A stretch of 16,103 nucleotides of DNA from Anaerolineaceae bacterium (GTDB lineage Bacteria; Chloroflexota; Anaerolineae; Anaerolineales; Anaerolineaceae), in contig JACZIY010000427.1 in NCBI GenBank assembly GCA_014860845.1, positions 1 through 16,103 of the forward strand, written 5' to 3'. Shown one piece after another: positions 8,461-15,075 of the stretch (position 1 is the stretch's first letter; every line of letters starts with the position of its first letter). The notes under the pieces were generated by a model, which saw only the letters and a program-made list of their open reading frames with translations, made no database searches and was not told the origin of the DNA. The translations under genes were made by a program, and so were the position numbers.

Positions 8461-9363
8461 TTATTTTTCCTCCCGTTCTGAGATCAGGAAATTGGTTACC
8501 GTAAAGATCAATAAGATCAGGATGAAGATGACAGTAATGGCAGAAGCTAGCCCGACGTTCTGGTTTTCAAAACGTTCCTGCCAGAGTTGAAAGAGCAATA
8601 CCGTACTTGCCTGGCTGGGACCACCGGTTGTGAGCACGAAGATGTGATCCACTGTGCGGAAGGCATCAATAAAAGCGATGGTGGTGATGAAAACAGTTGT
8701 CCGGCGTAAGAGCGGAAAGGTGATTTTCCACAGAATTTGCCAGCCGTTGGCGCCATCCAATTGGGCCGACTCAAAGACATCACCGGGTAGTTTTTGCAAT
8801 CCGGCAAGATAAAAAATCATATAATAGCCAGAGTTCTTCCAGATGGCGACAATGATGACGGAAAGCAAAGCCAGACCGGGATTCCCTGTCCAGTTTTCTG
8901 GCCCGGTATAACCCAACACGCGCAATGCTGAATTCATGAGACCATAACCCGGGGTGAAAAAGAACAACCAGATGGTAGCTGCACTGACCATTGGCAATAC
9001 CATGGGATGGAAAAAGGCCAGGCGAATGGGTCCTTTGAGCAAGATTTTTCGATTTACCAATAACGCAAAAAAGAATCCCAGGAAAATGCTGATGGGTACT
9101 GTACCAATTACGTAATTAAGCGTATTCTTTAATACCTGATGAAAATTTGGATCTGCAAATAAATCCAAATAATTTTCAATGCCAATAAAGGTAGGTTCCC
9201 GAAATTTGGCTATATTCATGCGCTGCAGGAAAAAACTTTTGTAAATAGAAAGTACCACTGGCCAAGCGGTAAATAATGCCACAAAGACCACGGTTGGCAG
9301 CACCAGAATATAAGGAAAAAGGTTGAATTTTTGTTTTTTGGCACTCGATTTGATCATACTCAT
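8461..9363 (-). CDS. ABC sugar-type importer permease, MalF/UgpA-like
   Basis: This 300-residue inner-membrane protein has about six helices. The EAA loop at about 198-219 reads ESAQLDGANGWQILW then KITFPLL. The conserved LPTVVF near the N-terminus, the ENYLDLFADPNF stretch, and FRTVDHIFVLTTGGP near 230-245 are typical of CUT1 permeases for maltose, glycerol-3-phosphate and similar solutes. AAGGA lies about 8 bp before the ATG. A strong hairpin separates it from the binding-protein gene, so it is probably made at a lower level. Its stop is one base from the start of the second permease. The exact substrate cannot be set from the permease. Confidence 0.93.
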   Translation of the reverse strand: MSMIKSSAKKQKFNLFPYILVLPTVVFVALFTAWPVVLSIYKSFFLQRMNIAKFREPTFIGIENYLDLFADPNFHQVLKNTLNYVIGTVPISIFLGFFFALLVNRKILLKGPIRLAFFHPMVLPMVSAATIWLFFFTPGYGLMNSALRVLGYTGPENWTGNPGLALLSVIIVAIWKNSGYYMIFYLAGLQKLPGDVFESAQLDGANGWQILWKITFPLLRRTTVFITTIAFIDAFRTVDHIFVLTTGGPSQASTVLLFQLWQERFENQNVGLASAITVIFILILLIFTVTNFLISEREEK

Positions 9364-9383
9364 TTCGGGTTCCTTTGAAATGG

Positions 9384-9406
9384 AGGGGCGCTCCTGGAGC
9401 GCCCCT
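9384..9406 (-). terminator. Intercistronic hairpin between binding-protein and permease genes
   Basis: AGGGGCGCTCC (9384-9394) and GGAGCGCCCCT (9396-9406) are perfect 11-bp arms around a single base, very GC-rich within an AT-rich gap. On the minus strand no U-tract follows directly (CCATTTCAAAGG), so it is better read as a partial terminator or mRNA-stabilising hairpin. That would explain higher binding-protein than permease levels, a common arrangement in such importers. Confidence 0.7.
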
Positions 9407-9430
9407 TTATCAAAATTGTGTTAATTTATT

Positions 9431-10834
9431 TTACTGGCAGAATGGTTCTAAGGCAGCTTCTGCTTCAGCCTGGGCAGCGTCCATAGCTTCCTGAGCACCC
9501 ATTTCCCCATTGAATGCTTTTTGAATGTAATTGTGGAAGATGCTGCGTACCTGGCCAAGATTCTGAATAGCTAATTCAGCCTGAGCATATTGCAGGGCAT
9601 CGCGTGCCTGCAGTGCTTGCGGTACTTTGGCGGTGTATTCCTGCATGGCAGGCGTATCGAAAGCGCTAAATCGGCTGGCAATGTAGCCGGTCTGAATGCT
9701 GTAATCAGCGGCTAATTCCGGTGAGGTGATGAATTCAATGAACTTCCAGGCAGCATCCTGTTGTTCCTGAGGAGCACCTTTCATGATGTAGAAATTCCCA
9801 CCACCAGGCACACTGGCGAAGGTGCCTGCTTCTTTACCGGGATAGGGCATAACACCAATCGTAAATTGAGCCTGGTTCAGGAGGCCGGTGAGGCTACCGG
9901 TTGTGTGGGCAATCATAGCAACGGAACCACTGCTGAAGTCGGCGGTGTCGGTTGCCCAGGAAGCCTGAACGCCTTCCGGCATGGCGCCATACACTTTGGA
10001 AAGATCAATGTAGAATTGAACTGCTTCCACCACTTTGGGATCATTGAAAGCCATGGTGCAATCATCCACAAAGATATTTTGTCCAGCACCCATCGCTAAC
10101 GGCTGGAACAGCCAGTATGGCCAATCGGAAGAGAATTTCAAACCCCAATTGGTGGTATCGCCATCGACAGAAGTTAAAGCTTGAGCGGCTTCTGCCCAGG
10201 ATTGCCAGCTGGTGGGTGGTTCAATTCCGGCATCGGCAAATTTATCCACGTTGTAATACATCACAACAGCGCTGCGCTGGAAAGGAATACTCCAGAGTTG
10301 GTCATCATAATAGGAGTTCGCCATAAATGCCGGCAGGAAATCATCCAGGTAAGCCTGACCATTTTCCATGGCAGCCACATATTGATCCATTGGTGCAATG
10401 TAATCCGCATTGATCAGGTCGTACAAGCCGGTGGCAAGCAAAACAGCCAGCGCCGGAGGTGTACCGCCACCTTCGATCGTGGTCTGGATGGCAGTCTGCA
10501 CATCCGCATATCCACCTGAGTAGACAGGTTCAACGGTGATATAGGGATAAGCTGCTTCGAAATCAGCAATATAACCATCCAGAATGGCTGTAATTGGTGC
10601 ATCCACAGCCACAGGATAATAAACCTGAATGGTGACAGGTTCCATTTCGGGTTCTTCCATGACAGGTTCCGCAGTTGGGGCAACTTCCTCAACAGGTTCC
10701 GCGGGTTCATCGACGGGTTCTTGCTCAGCTGGTGCTGGCTCAACTGGGGCTGGTTCAGGTGTGGCAGCCGGTCCACAGGCAGACAGCATGGCGAATAACA
10801 TAATGACGATAAGAATTCTTTTCAGGGTGATCAT
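9431..10834 (-). CDS. Extracellular solute-binding lipoprotein, family 1 (UgpB-like)
   Basis: The 467-residue protein starts with a lipoprotein signal ending in LSAC with the lipidated cysteine at 20. A linker rich in Pro, Glu and Val follows (about 23-66), which would hold the domain off the membrane. From about 67 onward is a family 1 solute-binding domain: ITAILDGYIADFEAAYPYI, then VEPVYSGGYADVQTAIQ, then SIPFQRSAVVMYYNVDKFADAG, then WKFIEFITSPE. The VYSGGYADV...GGGTPPALAVL segment resembles UgpB (glycerol-3-phosphate and glycerophosphodiester binding). Other family 1 ligands such as sugars or polyols are equally possible. It is encoded 29 bp after the GntR repressor and is followed by a hairpin and two permeases. 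AAGGA lies about 10 bp before the ATG. Confidence 0.93.
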   Translation of the reverse strand: MITLKRILIVIMLFAMLSACGPAATPEPAPVEPAPAEQEPVDEPAEPVEEVAPTAEPVMEEPEMEPVTIQVYYPVAVDAPITAILDGYIADFEAAYPYITVEPVYSGGYADVQTAIQTTIEGGGTPPALAVLLATGLYDLINADYIAPMDQYVAAMENGQAYLDDFLPAFMANSYYDDQLWSIPFQRSAVVMYYNVDKFADAGIEPPTSWQSWAEAAQALTSVDGDTTNWGLKFSSDWPYWLFQPLAMGAGQNIFVDDCTMAFNDPKVVEAVQFYIDLSKVYGAMPEGVQASWATDTADFSSGSVAMIAHTTGSLTGLLNQAQFTIGVMPYPGKEAGTFASVPGGGNFYIMKGAPQEQQDAAWKFIEFITSPELAADYSIQTGYIASRFSAFDTPAMQEYTAKVPQALQARDALQYAQAELAIQNLGQVRSIFHNYIQKAFNGEMGAQEAMDAAQAEAEAALEPFCQ

Positions 10835-10863
10835 TTTCTTTTTATCCTTTCTTGATAAATCGG

Positions 10864-11601
10864 TTAACTGGTGCGAATCATACGCACGGTATTCATTTCA
10901 ACGATATTGGAATTGAAGTAAATTCGACTGAATACAATAGCTTGATTGTCCTCCTTAAATATGGTTGATCTCACGTAGAGAATGGGTGTTTCACTTTCCA
11001 AATCAAGATATTTGGAAAATTCCGGATTTAGCGCTGCAGCGCGGATTTGTGAGCGGATGTGATGAAGAGGGGTATTAAATGCGGTTGATAAGAACATGAC
11101 CAAATTTCCATCAAACGCGTCCCAATTCAGATTTTCGGGTCCACTGATCGGGTTGATGTAATCCTCGATATACATAACCGGTTGCCCATCTGCCTTGACG
11201 ATGCGTTTGATCAGACAGACTTTGGCATCCGGCGCATTGAAAAAAGCACTGTTGACTTCGTTGGGGGGAATCACATCATAGATCGAGATGGTTTCAAAGG
11301 TAGGTGTGAAACCGCTATCGTGAATCAATTGCGAGAACGGAGCAAAATCATTCAAAGAGTCACGAATGACGCGTGAATGTGAGACAAAGGTGCCGATACC
11401 ATGCCGGCGGATGATCACACCTTCATTCTCCAGTTCGATGTAGGCTTCCCGCAAGGTATTACGACTGACTCCCAGTGTTTTGGCAAAAGCAGTCTCGGAA
11501 GGGAGTTGATCCTGGCCTTTGAGTTGATTCTGGGTGATGTAATTTAATAAATATTCTTTTACCTGTTTAATGCGCGGACCACTGTTGATTTCAGGACTCA
11601 T
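10864..11601 (-). CDS. GntR family repressor, HutC-type with UTRA ligand domain
   Basis: The protein has 245 residues. A winged helix-turn-helix fills about residues 10-75, with the GntR signature LPSETAFAKTLGVSRNTLREAY then LENEGVIIRRHGIGTFV. A UTRA effector domain fills about 95-240, ending in the usual strand pattern (ILYVRSTIFKED ... RIYFNSNIVE). HutC-type regulators repress until a pathway metabolite, often a sugar phosphate, binds UTRA. It is the first gene of the ABC operon and probably represses its own transcription by binding the 26-bp palindrome at 11693-11718. That palindrome overlaps the transcription start 100 bp upstream of this gene. The gap to the binding-protein gene is only 29 bp. 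Confidence 0.95.
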   Translation of the reverse strand: MSPEINSGPRIKQVKEYLLNYITQNQLKGQDQLPSETAFAKTLGVSRNTLREAYIELENEGVIIRRHGIGTFVSHSRVIRDSLNDFAPFSQLIHDSGFTPTFETISIYDVIPPNEVNSAFFNAPDAKVCLIKRIVKADGQPVMYIEDYINPISGPENLNWDAFDGNLVMFLSTAFNTPLHHIRSQIRAAALNPEFSKYLDLESETPILYVRSTIFKEDNQAIVFSRIYFNSNIVEMNTVRMIRTS

Positions 11602-11652
11602 ATGGGTTTCCCTTTTATTGAACTAAATTGGCTGAGATGAAAAATTGGGGTA

Positions 11653-11682
11653 TTGAATTGAGGTGTAGTTGTTTGGTATAAT
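11653..11682 (+). promoter_or_regulatory. Putative promoter for the PhnP-like phosphodiesterase gene
   Basis: TTGAAT (11653-11658) and TATAAT (11677-11682, a perfect -10) are 18 bp apart on the plus strand. Transcription would start near 11689, four bases before the palindromic operator, giving a leader of about 210 nt to the ATG at 11901. Within the spacer, TAGTTGTTTGG (11666-11676) resembles one arm of the palindrome and could be an auxiliary half-site. Confidence 0.45.
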
Positions 11683-11692
11683 GATTTTGTTG

Positions 11693-11718
11693 TTAGTTGT
11701 TGGACGTCCAACAACTAA
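11693..11718. promoter_or_regulatory. Perfect 26-bp palindromic operator, probable GntR binding site
   Basis: The arm TTAGTTGTTGGAC (11693-11705) is followed directly by its exact reverse complement (11706-11718). It begins 10 bp past the -10 of the plus-strand promoter and ends 5 bp short of the -10 of the minus-strand promoter, covering both expected transcription starts. That is the classic place for a repressor. The adjacent GntR gene makes that protein the prime candidate. Confidence 0.8.
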
Positions 11719-11723
11719 ACACT

Positions 11724-11752
11724 ATAATAAAGAAAAACAAATAAAAAGTCAA
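11724..11752 (-). promoter_or_regulatory. Sigma70-type promoter of the GntR–ABC operon
   Basis: On the minus strand TTGACT (11747-11752) and TATTAT (11724-11729) are exactly 17 bp apart, a close match to the consensus. The start would fall near 11717, inside the palindrome, so repressor binding would block it. The leader to the GntR ATG is about 115 nt. Confidence 0.7.
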
Positions 11753-11900
11753 TAGCCATTTCCCGATTCAGTTGATGAAAAACCATAAATTTTTAAAATA
11801 TGATCTCCCCGCCCACATTCACCTGTAAAGGGATTAAAAAAAGACAAAAAATTTTTCCCCACGAATTTGAACAAGCAATATAAAATGGAAGAGAGGTATT

Positions 11901-12755
11901 ATGAAAATCACTTTCCTTGGAACATCCGGAGCAAATGCATACCCAGAAGCTTTCTGTGATTGTAATAATTGTGAAAAGGCACGTAGCCTGGGAGGACACA
12001 GTTTACGAAAACGATCTGCCGTATTGGTGAACGATGATTTGTTGATAGACCTCGGTCCGGATATCATGCCGGCAGCACAAATCCATGCTGTGCCATTAAC
12101 AAATGTGCAATATTGTATTCAGACGCACCCGCATGCTGACCACCTGGATGTATCGCATTTTATTTCCCGCAGCCCTATTCTGGGCGTGAAGAATGCTCCA
12201 CGACTGCAGTTTTTTGCCTCCGTGGAAACATTGCAGCGCTCAGCTGAGACCTTCCTGAGAGATATTTGGGATCAGGATCTTTTATCGCCAGAATTACAGA
12301 AGTCTTTGAATCTATCTACTCATCTAATTCAACCCTATACTCCTACTCCCATCGGATCCTATACAGTTACAGCTTTTCCAGCAAATCATGCGCCTGGTTT
12401 AGGTGCAAGGGTCTACGCCATTGAGTCCAACGGCAGCACATTCTTTTATGGTACGGATACCGGTGTGTTTTTTGAAGAAACCTGGCAGGCTTTTCGAGAT
12501 TTGAAGATGAAATTTGATCTGGTGGTTCTGGATCACAGTTTTGGATTGACCAATTCCGGCACTTTTCACATGAATGCCAAAGAGGTCATTGATCATTTTG
12601 ACCGTTTCAAGCAAGAAGGATTGTTAAGTCCAGGCGCGCGCACCTTTGCAACCCATATTGCCCACGATGCCAACCCGGTGCACCCGGAACTGGTGAGCTT
12701 CGCCAATCATTATGGTTATGAGATTGCTTATGACGGGTTGACTCTGGAAATTTGA
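11901..12755 (+). CDS. PhnP-like metallo-beta-lactamase-fold phosphodiesterase
   Basis: This 284-residue protein has the dinuclear metal motif T-H76-P-H78-A-D80-H81, and further expected ligands at H163 (ANHAPG), D186 (GTDTG), D211-H212 and H252/H255 (THIAHD). N-terminal C19-D-C21-N-N-C24 matches the extra zinc site of PhnP (cyclic phosphoribosyl phosphodiesterase of the C-P lyase pathway). The GTSG start and the YDGL end also resemble PhnP. It should therefore hydrolyse a cyclic or linear phosphodiester. No other phn genes are present, so the role is probably not phosphonate breakdown here. It diverges from the GntR–ABC operon across a shared operator, which suggests that it acts on an imported phosphodiester. 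GAGAGG lies 4 bp before the ATG. Confidence 0.88.
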   Translation: MKITFLGTSGANAYPEAFCDCNNCEKARSLGGHSLRKRSAVLVNDDLLIDLGPDIMPAAQIHAVPLTNVQYCIQTHPHADHLDVSHFISRSPILGVKNAPRLQFFASVETLQRSAETFLRDIWDQDLLSPELQKSLNLSTHLIQPYTPTPIGSYTVTAFPANHAPGLGARVYAIESNGSTFFYGTDTGVFFEETWQAFRDLKMKFDLVVLDHSFGLTNSGTFHMNAKEVIDHFDRFKQEGLLSPGARTFATHIAHDANPVHPELVSFANHYGYEIAYDGLTLEI

Positions 12756-12777
12756 AGCCTTAATTGCGCCTCGTATC

Positions 12778-13260
12778 TTATACCCGCTGGTAAATCGTTT
12801 CCACGCCTTTCCATTCCAGACCTTCGGGAGTGATGCCGTAGTGAGCGATAATCAATTCTCCATTCTCCTGGGGGAGGATCTCGTTGCGCCAACCCCAATC
12901 CGGGCTGTCCGGTCCGGTGGGGAAGCTGCCCAGCACATTGAAAACCCCATCTTTATCAACACCATGTGAGAACATGATTCCGGAGCCATTATGGAAAGAA
13001 TCCACCCAAGCCTGTTCGTAGCGTCCACGTTGCGGATTGTAGCCCAGAAGCGCCATGCCTTCCAATGGCTCCCCCTGCATGCTGCCCTGATAGGTGTATA
13101 ACAGGAAACGACCTCCCAGCACCAGCATGAACTCCGCCTGCCAGAGGGATTCATCCGCCAGTTTATCTGGCTCAAACCAGGTTTTGGTCATTCCCTGCCA
13201 TTTTCCAACCAGTACTGCCAAGTGTGGGTGAGAATGTTCGAGTGTTTTATTTTCTGTCAT
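12778..13260 (-). CDS. DUF1579-type protein (lipocalin/FABP-like fold)
   Basis: This 160-residue cytoplasmic protein has the DUF1579 pattern: an N-terminal LAVLVGKWQGMTKTWFEP, a central LGGRFLLYTYQGSMQGEPLEGMALLGYNPQRGRYEQAWVDSF with its G-x-x-LLGYN core, and a C-terminal beta-rich stretch. The family is thought to form a small beta-barrel of the kind that binds hydrophobic ligands. No reaction is known. GGAGG lies 7 bp before the ATG. The gene is convergent with the phosphodiesterase gene, 22 bp apart, and no terminator hairpin is visible between them. Its promoter region lies in the short divergent gap to the Nudix gene, where I see no strong promoter. Confidence 0.85.
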   Translation of the reverse strand: MTENKTLEHSHPHLAVLVGKWQGMTKTWFEPDKLADESLWQAEFMLVLGGRFLLYTYQGSMQGEPLEGMALLGYNPQRGRYEQAWVDSFHNGSGIMFSHGVDKDGVFNVLGSFPTGPDSPDWGWRNEILPQENGELIIAHYGITPEGLEWKGVETIYQRV

Positions 13261-13402
13261 TTTCTACCTCCAATGGCGTAAAAGAACCAAAAAATCACGA
13301 TTAACGATTCAATCAATAATACAATTAGAATGGAATTCAATCGTATCGCATATTTGATTGATCACAAAATTAATTTCGAAGGTCGTTTTACCCGGACCAT
13401 TT

Positions 13403-13927
13403 ATGAAATTATTAACTCAAATTTTCCACAAGCCCTATTTATCCCTCAATGCCAAAACGGTCACCCGACATGCAGTACGCGCCATTATTCTCAGGGGAGA
13501 TCAGGTATTGATGGTTCATTCTCTGGTCAATGGAGACTATAAATTTCCCGGGGGTGGTGTGGAGGATGGGGAGGAACATGCCACCACCCTGCAACGCGAG
13601 TTAATGGAAGAGTGCGTCGTTCAATTGAAGACAATTCTGGGTGAATTTGGTCGCGTAGAGGAGTACGACCGGGCGAAAGAAGAAGAGTTTGATCTCTTCC
13701 GCATGAATTCATACTATTACCTGTGTGAGGTGGAGGATGTCTTTGGCGCACAAAATTTGGATGACTATGAACGCGAATACGGATTCACGCCGGAATGGGT
13801 AACTGTTGAGCATGCCATTGCTGTCAACCGCGCCTTGCTGGAAAACCCACCCCCGAATATTCAGCGCTGGGTGAGAAGGGAATTGTTTGTACTGGAATTG
13901 ATTGCTAAATTAAATGAAGATAGGTAA
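13403..13927 (+). CDS. Nudix hydrolase
   Basis: The Nudix box runs from G51 to V73 in the 174-residue reading: G51, E57, then R65-E66-L-M-E69-E70, which supplies the catalytic and metal-binding glutamates. The usual glycine after EExx is V72 here. The family cleaves nucleoside diphosphates linked to another group (NTPs, NDP-sugars, capped or damaged nucleotides). The substrate is not indicated by the sequence. I chose ATG 13403, where the family fold begins soon after (KTVTRHAVRAIIL). A TTG at 13358 in the same frame would add 15 residues but lacks a clear ribosome binding site. The chosen start has only a weak GGA 6 bp upstream, so the start is uncertain. It diverges from the DUF1579 gene. 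Confidence 0.85.
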   Translation: MKLLTQIFHKPYLSLNAKTVTRHAVRAIILRGDQVLMVHSLVNGDYKFPGGGVEDGEEHATTLQRELMEECVVQLKTILGEFGRVEEYDRAKEEEFDLFRMNSYYYLCEVEDVFGAQNLDDYEREYGFTPEWVTVEHAIAVNRALLENPPPNIQRWVRRELFVLELIAKLNEDR

Positions 13928-13987
13928 GTGGTTGACCAAAAAAACCCCTCCAGTACTAGCATACAAATATGTGCGTTTTAGAAAAGA

Positions 13988-14254
13988 CTACCCATCAGTA
14001 TCGAAGAAATTCCGGCAGTGGTTACAAAAATACCGCCCAGGCCTGGGACCATTGGGGATCAGGTGAAATTTGGTTGTAGCCCCAGCAATATAAATCGTTC
14101 TTCCGATGATACCAACCTGAACATCTGCAGTATCCGCTGAACCACAATGTGCGCAATTGGGAAGCGCTGCATTCTCAAAGCCCATAATTTGATATATGAT
14201 GCCTTTATGTTGACTTTCCATCTCGACTAAAAGTTCTTGACTAATTTTTATCAA
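13988..14254 (-). CDS. Small four-cysteine zinc-ribbon protein
   Basis: The 88-residue protein has C34-A-H-C37 and C77-N-H-C80, two CxxC(H)-type pairs separated by about 40 residues. This is a zinc-ribbon arrangement, with the middle part predicted as strands (VQVGIIGRTIYIAG). No enzymatic motif is present. Zinc ribbons of this kind bind nucleic acid or act as protein adaptors, but the role here is unknown. Its start is a TTG at 14252-14254, supported by AGGAG 9 bp upstream. The gene is convergent with the Nudix gene (60 bp apart). It has an unusually long structured upstream region that may regulate it. Confidence 0.75.
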   Translation of the reverse strand: MIKISQELLVEMESQHKGIIYQIMGFENAALPNCAHCGSADTADVQVGIIGRTIYIAGATTKFHLIPNGPRPGRYFCNHCRNFFDTDG

Positions 14255-14262
14255 TTACTTTT

Positions 14263-14268
14263 TCTCCT
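14263..14268 (-). promoter_or_regulatory. Ribosome binding site for the zinc-ribbon gene (TTG start)
   Basis: AGGAGA on the minus strand lies 9 bases before the TTG at 14254. No better ATG is available until residue 12. A U-rich stretch in the upstream RNA (minus strand, complement of 14343-14348, UUUCCU) could pair with it. Confidence 0.5.
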
Positions 14269-14277
14269 ATGCAACAA

Positions 14278-14444
14278 TTTTCCGCATCATGGGAAAAGCA
14301 ACAGCCATCGGTTAATCCGATGGCTAGAGACTGAAGTAAAAAAGGAAACAATTTTTCGAGATTTTCCTCTCGCACATCGAGACAGTAATGTCTCAAGGCA
14401 CCGCTGCAGTCTCCTAGCCGGTTGCCAGCCCACCATAAATGGGC
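14278..14444 (-). ncRNA. Structured RNA region, possible cis-regulatory leader of the zinc-ribbon gene
   Basis: Hairpins seen: 14278-14297 (TTTTCC/GGAAAA), 14303-14325 (AGCCATCGG/CCGATGGCT), 14357-14372 (CGAGA/TCTCG), 14379-14394 (GAGACA/TGTCTC with loop GTAA), 14397-14426 (GGCACCGCT with AGCCGGTTGCC, two bulges) and 14428-14444 (GCCCA/TGGGC). In addition, GGCTAGAGACTG (14322-14333) pairs with CAGTCTCCTAGCC (14407-14419) as 12 bp with one bulge. That helix cannot coexist with the hairpins at 14303 and 14397. Such competing structures are typical of switching leaders. On the minus strand it would end about 10 bases before the ribosome binding site. The GTAA loop is a GNRA loop only if the plus strand is the RNA, so strand is not settled. 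I recognise no named riboswitch. Confidence 0.55.
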
Positions 14445-14462
14445 ATTCCTGATGCTGATTTA

Positions 14463-14471
14463 TTTATACCA
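14463..14471 (-). promoter_or_regulatory. Candidate extended -10 element upstream of the structured leader
   Basis: On the minus strand TGG-TATAAA (14471 to 14463) matches an extended -10 (TGn before the hexamer). Transcription would start near 14456, just before the first hairpin of the structured region. No good -35 accompanies it, so confidence is modest. Confidence 0.3.
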
Positions 14472-14518
14472 TGATACGGATAAAAAAATATCCGAAGAAT
14501 TAGTTTATCTTTTTCCTT

Positions 14519-14776
14519 TCAACTTTCAGTGTTGGATTTTGATGCCTTCTTCTTCCTCTGTCCTTTGACAATATAAGGTAGGAGAAATAAGTACGCTCCA
14601 GTGATCGCCATCACCAGCATTAATATGGATGGAACTTTATCCAATCTCTCTCAGGTGGCAACCAATTCTTCACTTCCTACCAGTTTGATTATCAGTGCGG
14701 CTGGAAACGCCAGGGCTGTCGGTACGGCAATCCAGCGGTGAAATTTTCGAAACCATTTTGATAACGTTTTTGTCAT
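14519..14776 (-). pseudogene. Small two-helix membrane protein interrupted by in-frame UGA
   Basis: The minus-strand frame starts at ATG 14776 (AAGGA about 6 bp upstream) and reads 41 residues to VAT before a TGA at 14651-14653. The same frame then reads on for 43 residues (ERLDKVPSILMLVMAITGAYLFLLPY then a basic tail) to a TGA at 14519-14521. The two halves together form one plausible 85-residue protein: basic N-terminus, hydrophobic helix, short loop, second helix and basic C-terminus. In proteins of this look the position of the stop usually holds tryptophan, so TGG to TGA by one base is likely (nonsense mutation or sequencing error). Read as two separate proteins it makes less sense. It follows the BON gene by 25 bp as the last gene of the operon. 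Function is unknown. Confidence 0.7.
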
Positions 14777-14801
14777 TTTTTTCCTTATTTATGTAAATTA
14801 A

Positions 14802-15071
14802 TTAGTTTTTTAAGTCCAGATTCACGGTTCTGGCAGGGCTGGGTGCACCGGGGCAATCAATCCGGTTTACCACACCACGGATACCGGGCACTTGCTGTGC
14901 GAGAGCTTCTGCCAGATCACGTTTTGATAAATCGTTCACATTTCCTGCCAGGTGGGCAATTAAGTTCAGCACGCCAACCCTTAAATTGTCTGCAGCGATG
15001 CGATTGTCGGCGGCAAATGCAGCCAGAATTGCGTCACGTAAGGTCTCGTCGGCATGACCAGAATCAGTCAT
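14802..15071 (-). CDS. BON-domain protein
   Basis: This 89-residue protein is almost entirely one BON domain: DETLRDAILAAFAADNRI, then NLRVGVLNLIAHLAGNV, then KRDLAEALAQQVPGIRGVVNRI. That is the helix-strand-strand-helix order with the conserved G before xVxxI. BON domains bind phospholipid or other membrane components and are often in envelope-stress proteins. No signal peptide is visible, so a cytoplasmic location is expected, perhaps at the membrane. It starts 4 bp after the stop of the four-helix membrane-protein gene and has no clear ribosome binding site, which suggests translational coupling. The next gene is the interrupted small membrane protein. Confidence 0.85.
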   Translation of the reverse strand: MTDSGHADETLRDAILAAFAADNRIAADNLRVGVLNLIAHLAGNVNDLSKRDLAEALAQQVPGIRGVVNRIDCPGAPSPARTVNLDLKN

Positions 15072-15075
15072 TGTG

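Noticed and set aside
9431..10834. Firm assignment of the importer as glycerol-3-phosphate (ugp) or maltose system
   Set aside because: Family 1 binding proteins vary in ligand, and neither a ugpC-type ATPase nor a glpQ-type gene is present to settle it.
14397..14426. Possible T-box element from GGCACCGCTGCAG
   Set aside because: It lacks the T-box consensus and no aminoacyl-tRNA synthetase or amino-acid gene follows.
14303..14444. Possible c-di-GMP-I riboswitch, suggested by AGCCGGTTGCC and a GNRA-loop hairpin
   Set aside because: The conserved core between the two helices (GGGACGCAAAGCC-like) and the matching upstream strand are absent, and the gene side does not fit a plus-strand aptamer.
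14477..14494. Hairpin CGGATA/TATCCG after the small membrane protein as a terminator
   Set aside because: The stem is short and AT-rich, and no U-tract follows on the minus strand, so a real terminator is doubtful.
14519..14650. Second half of the interrupted protein as an independent gene
   Set aside because: It has no start codon with a ribosome binding site near the stop, and the peptide continues the upstream frame naturally.
14651..14653. Genetic code with UGA read as tryptophan
   Set aside because: Several genes in the window end at TGA and use TGG for tryptophan, so a reassigned code is not supported.
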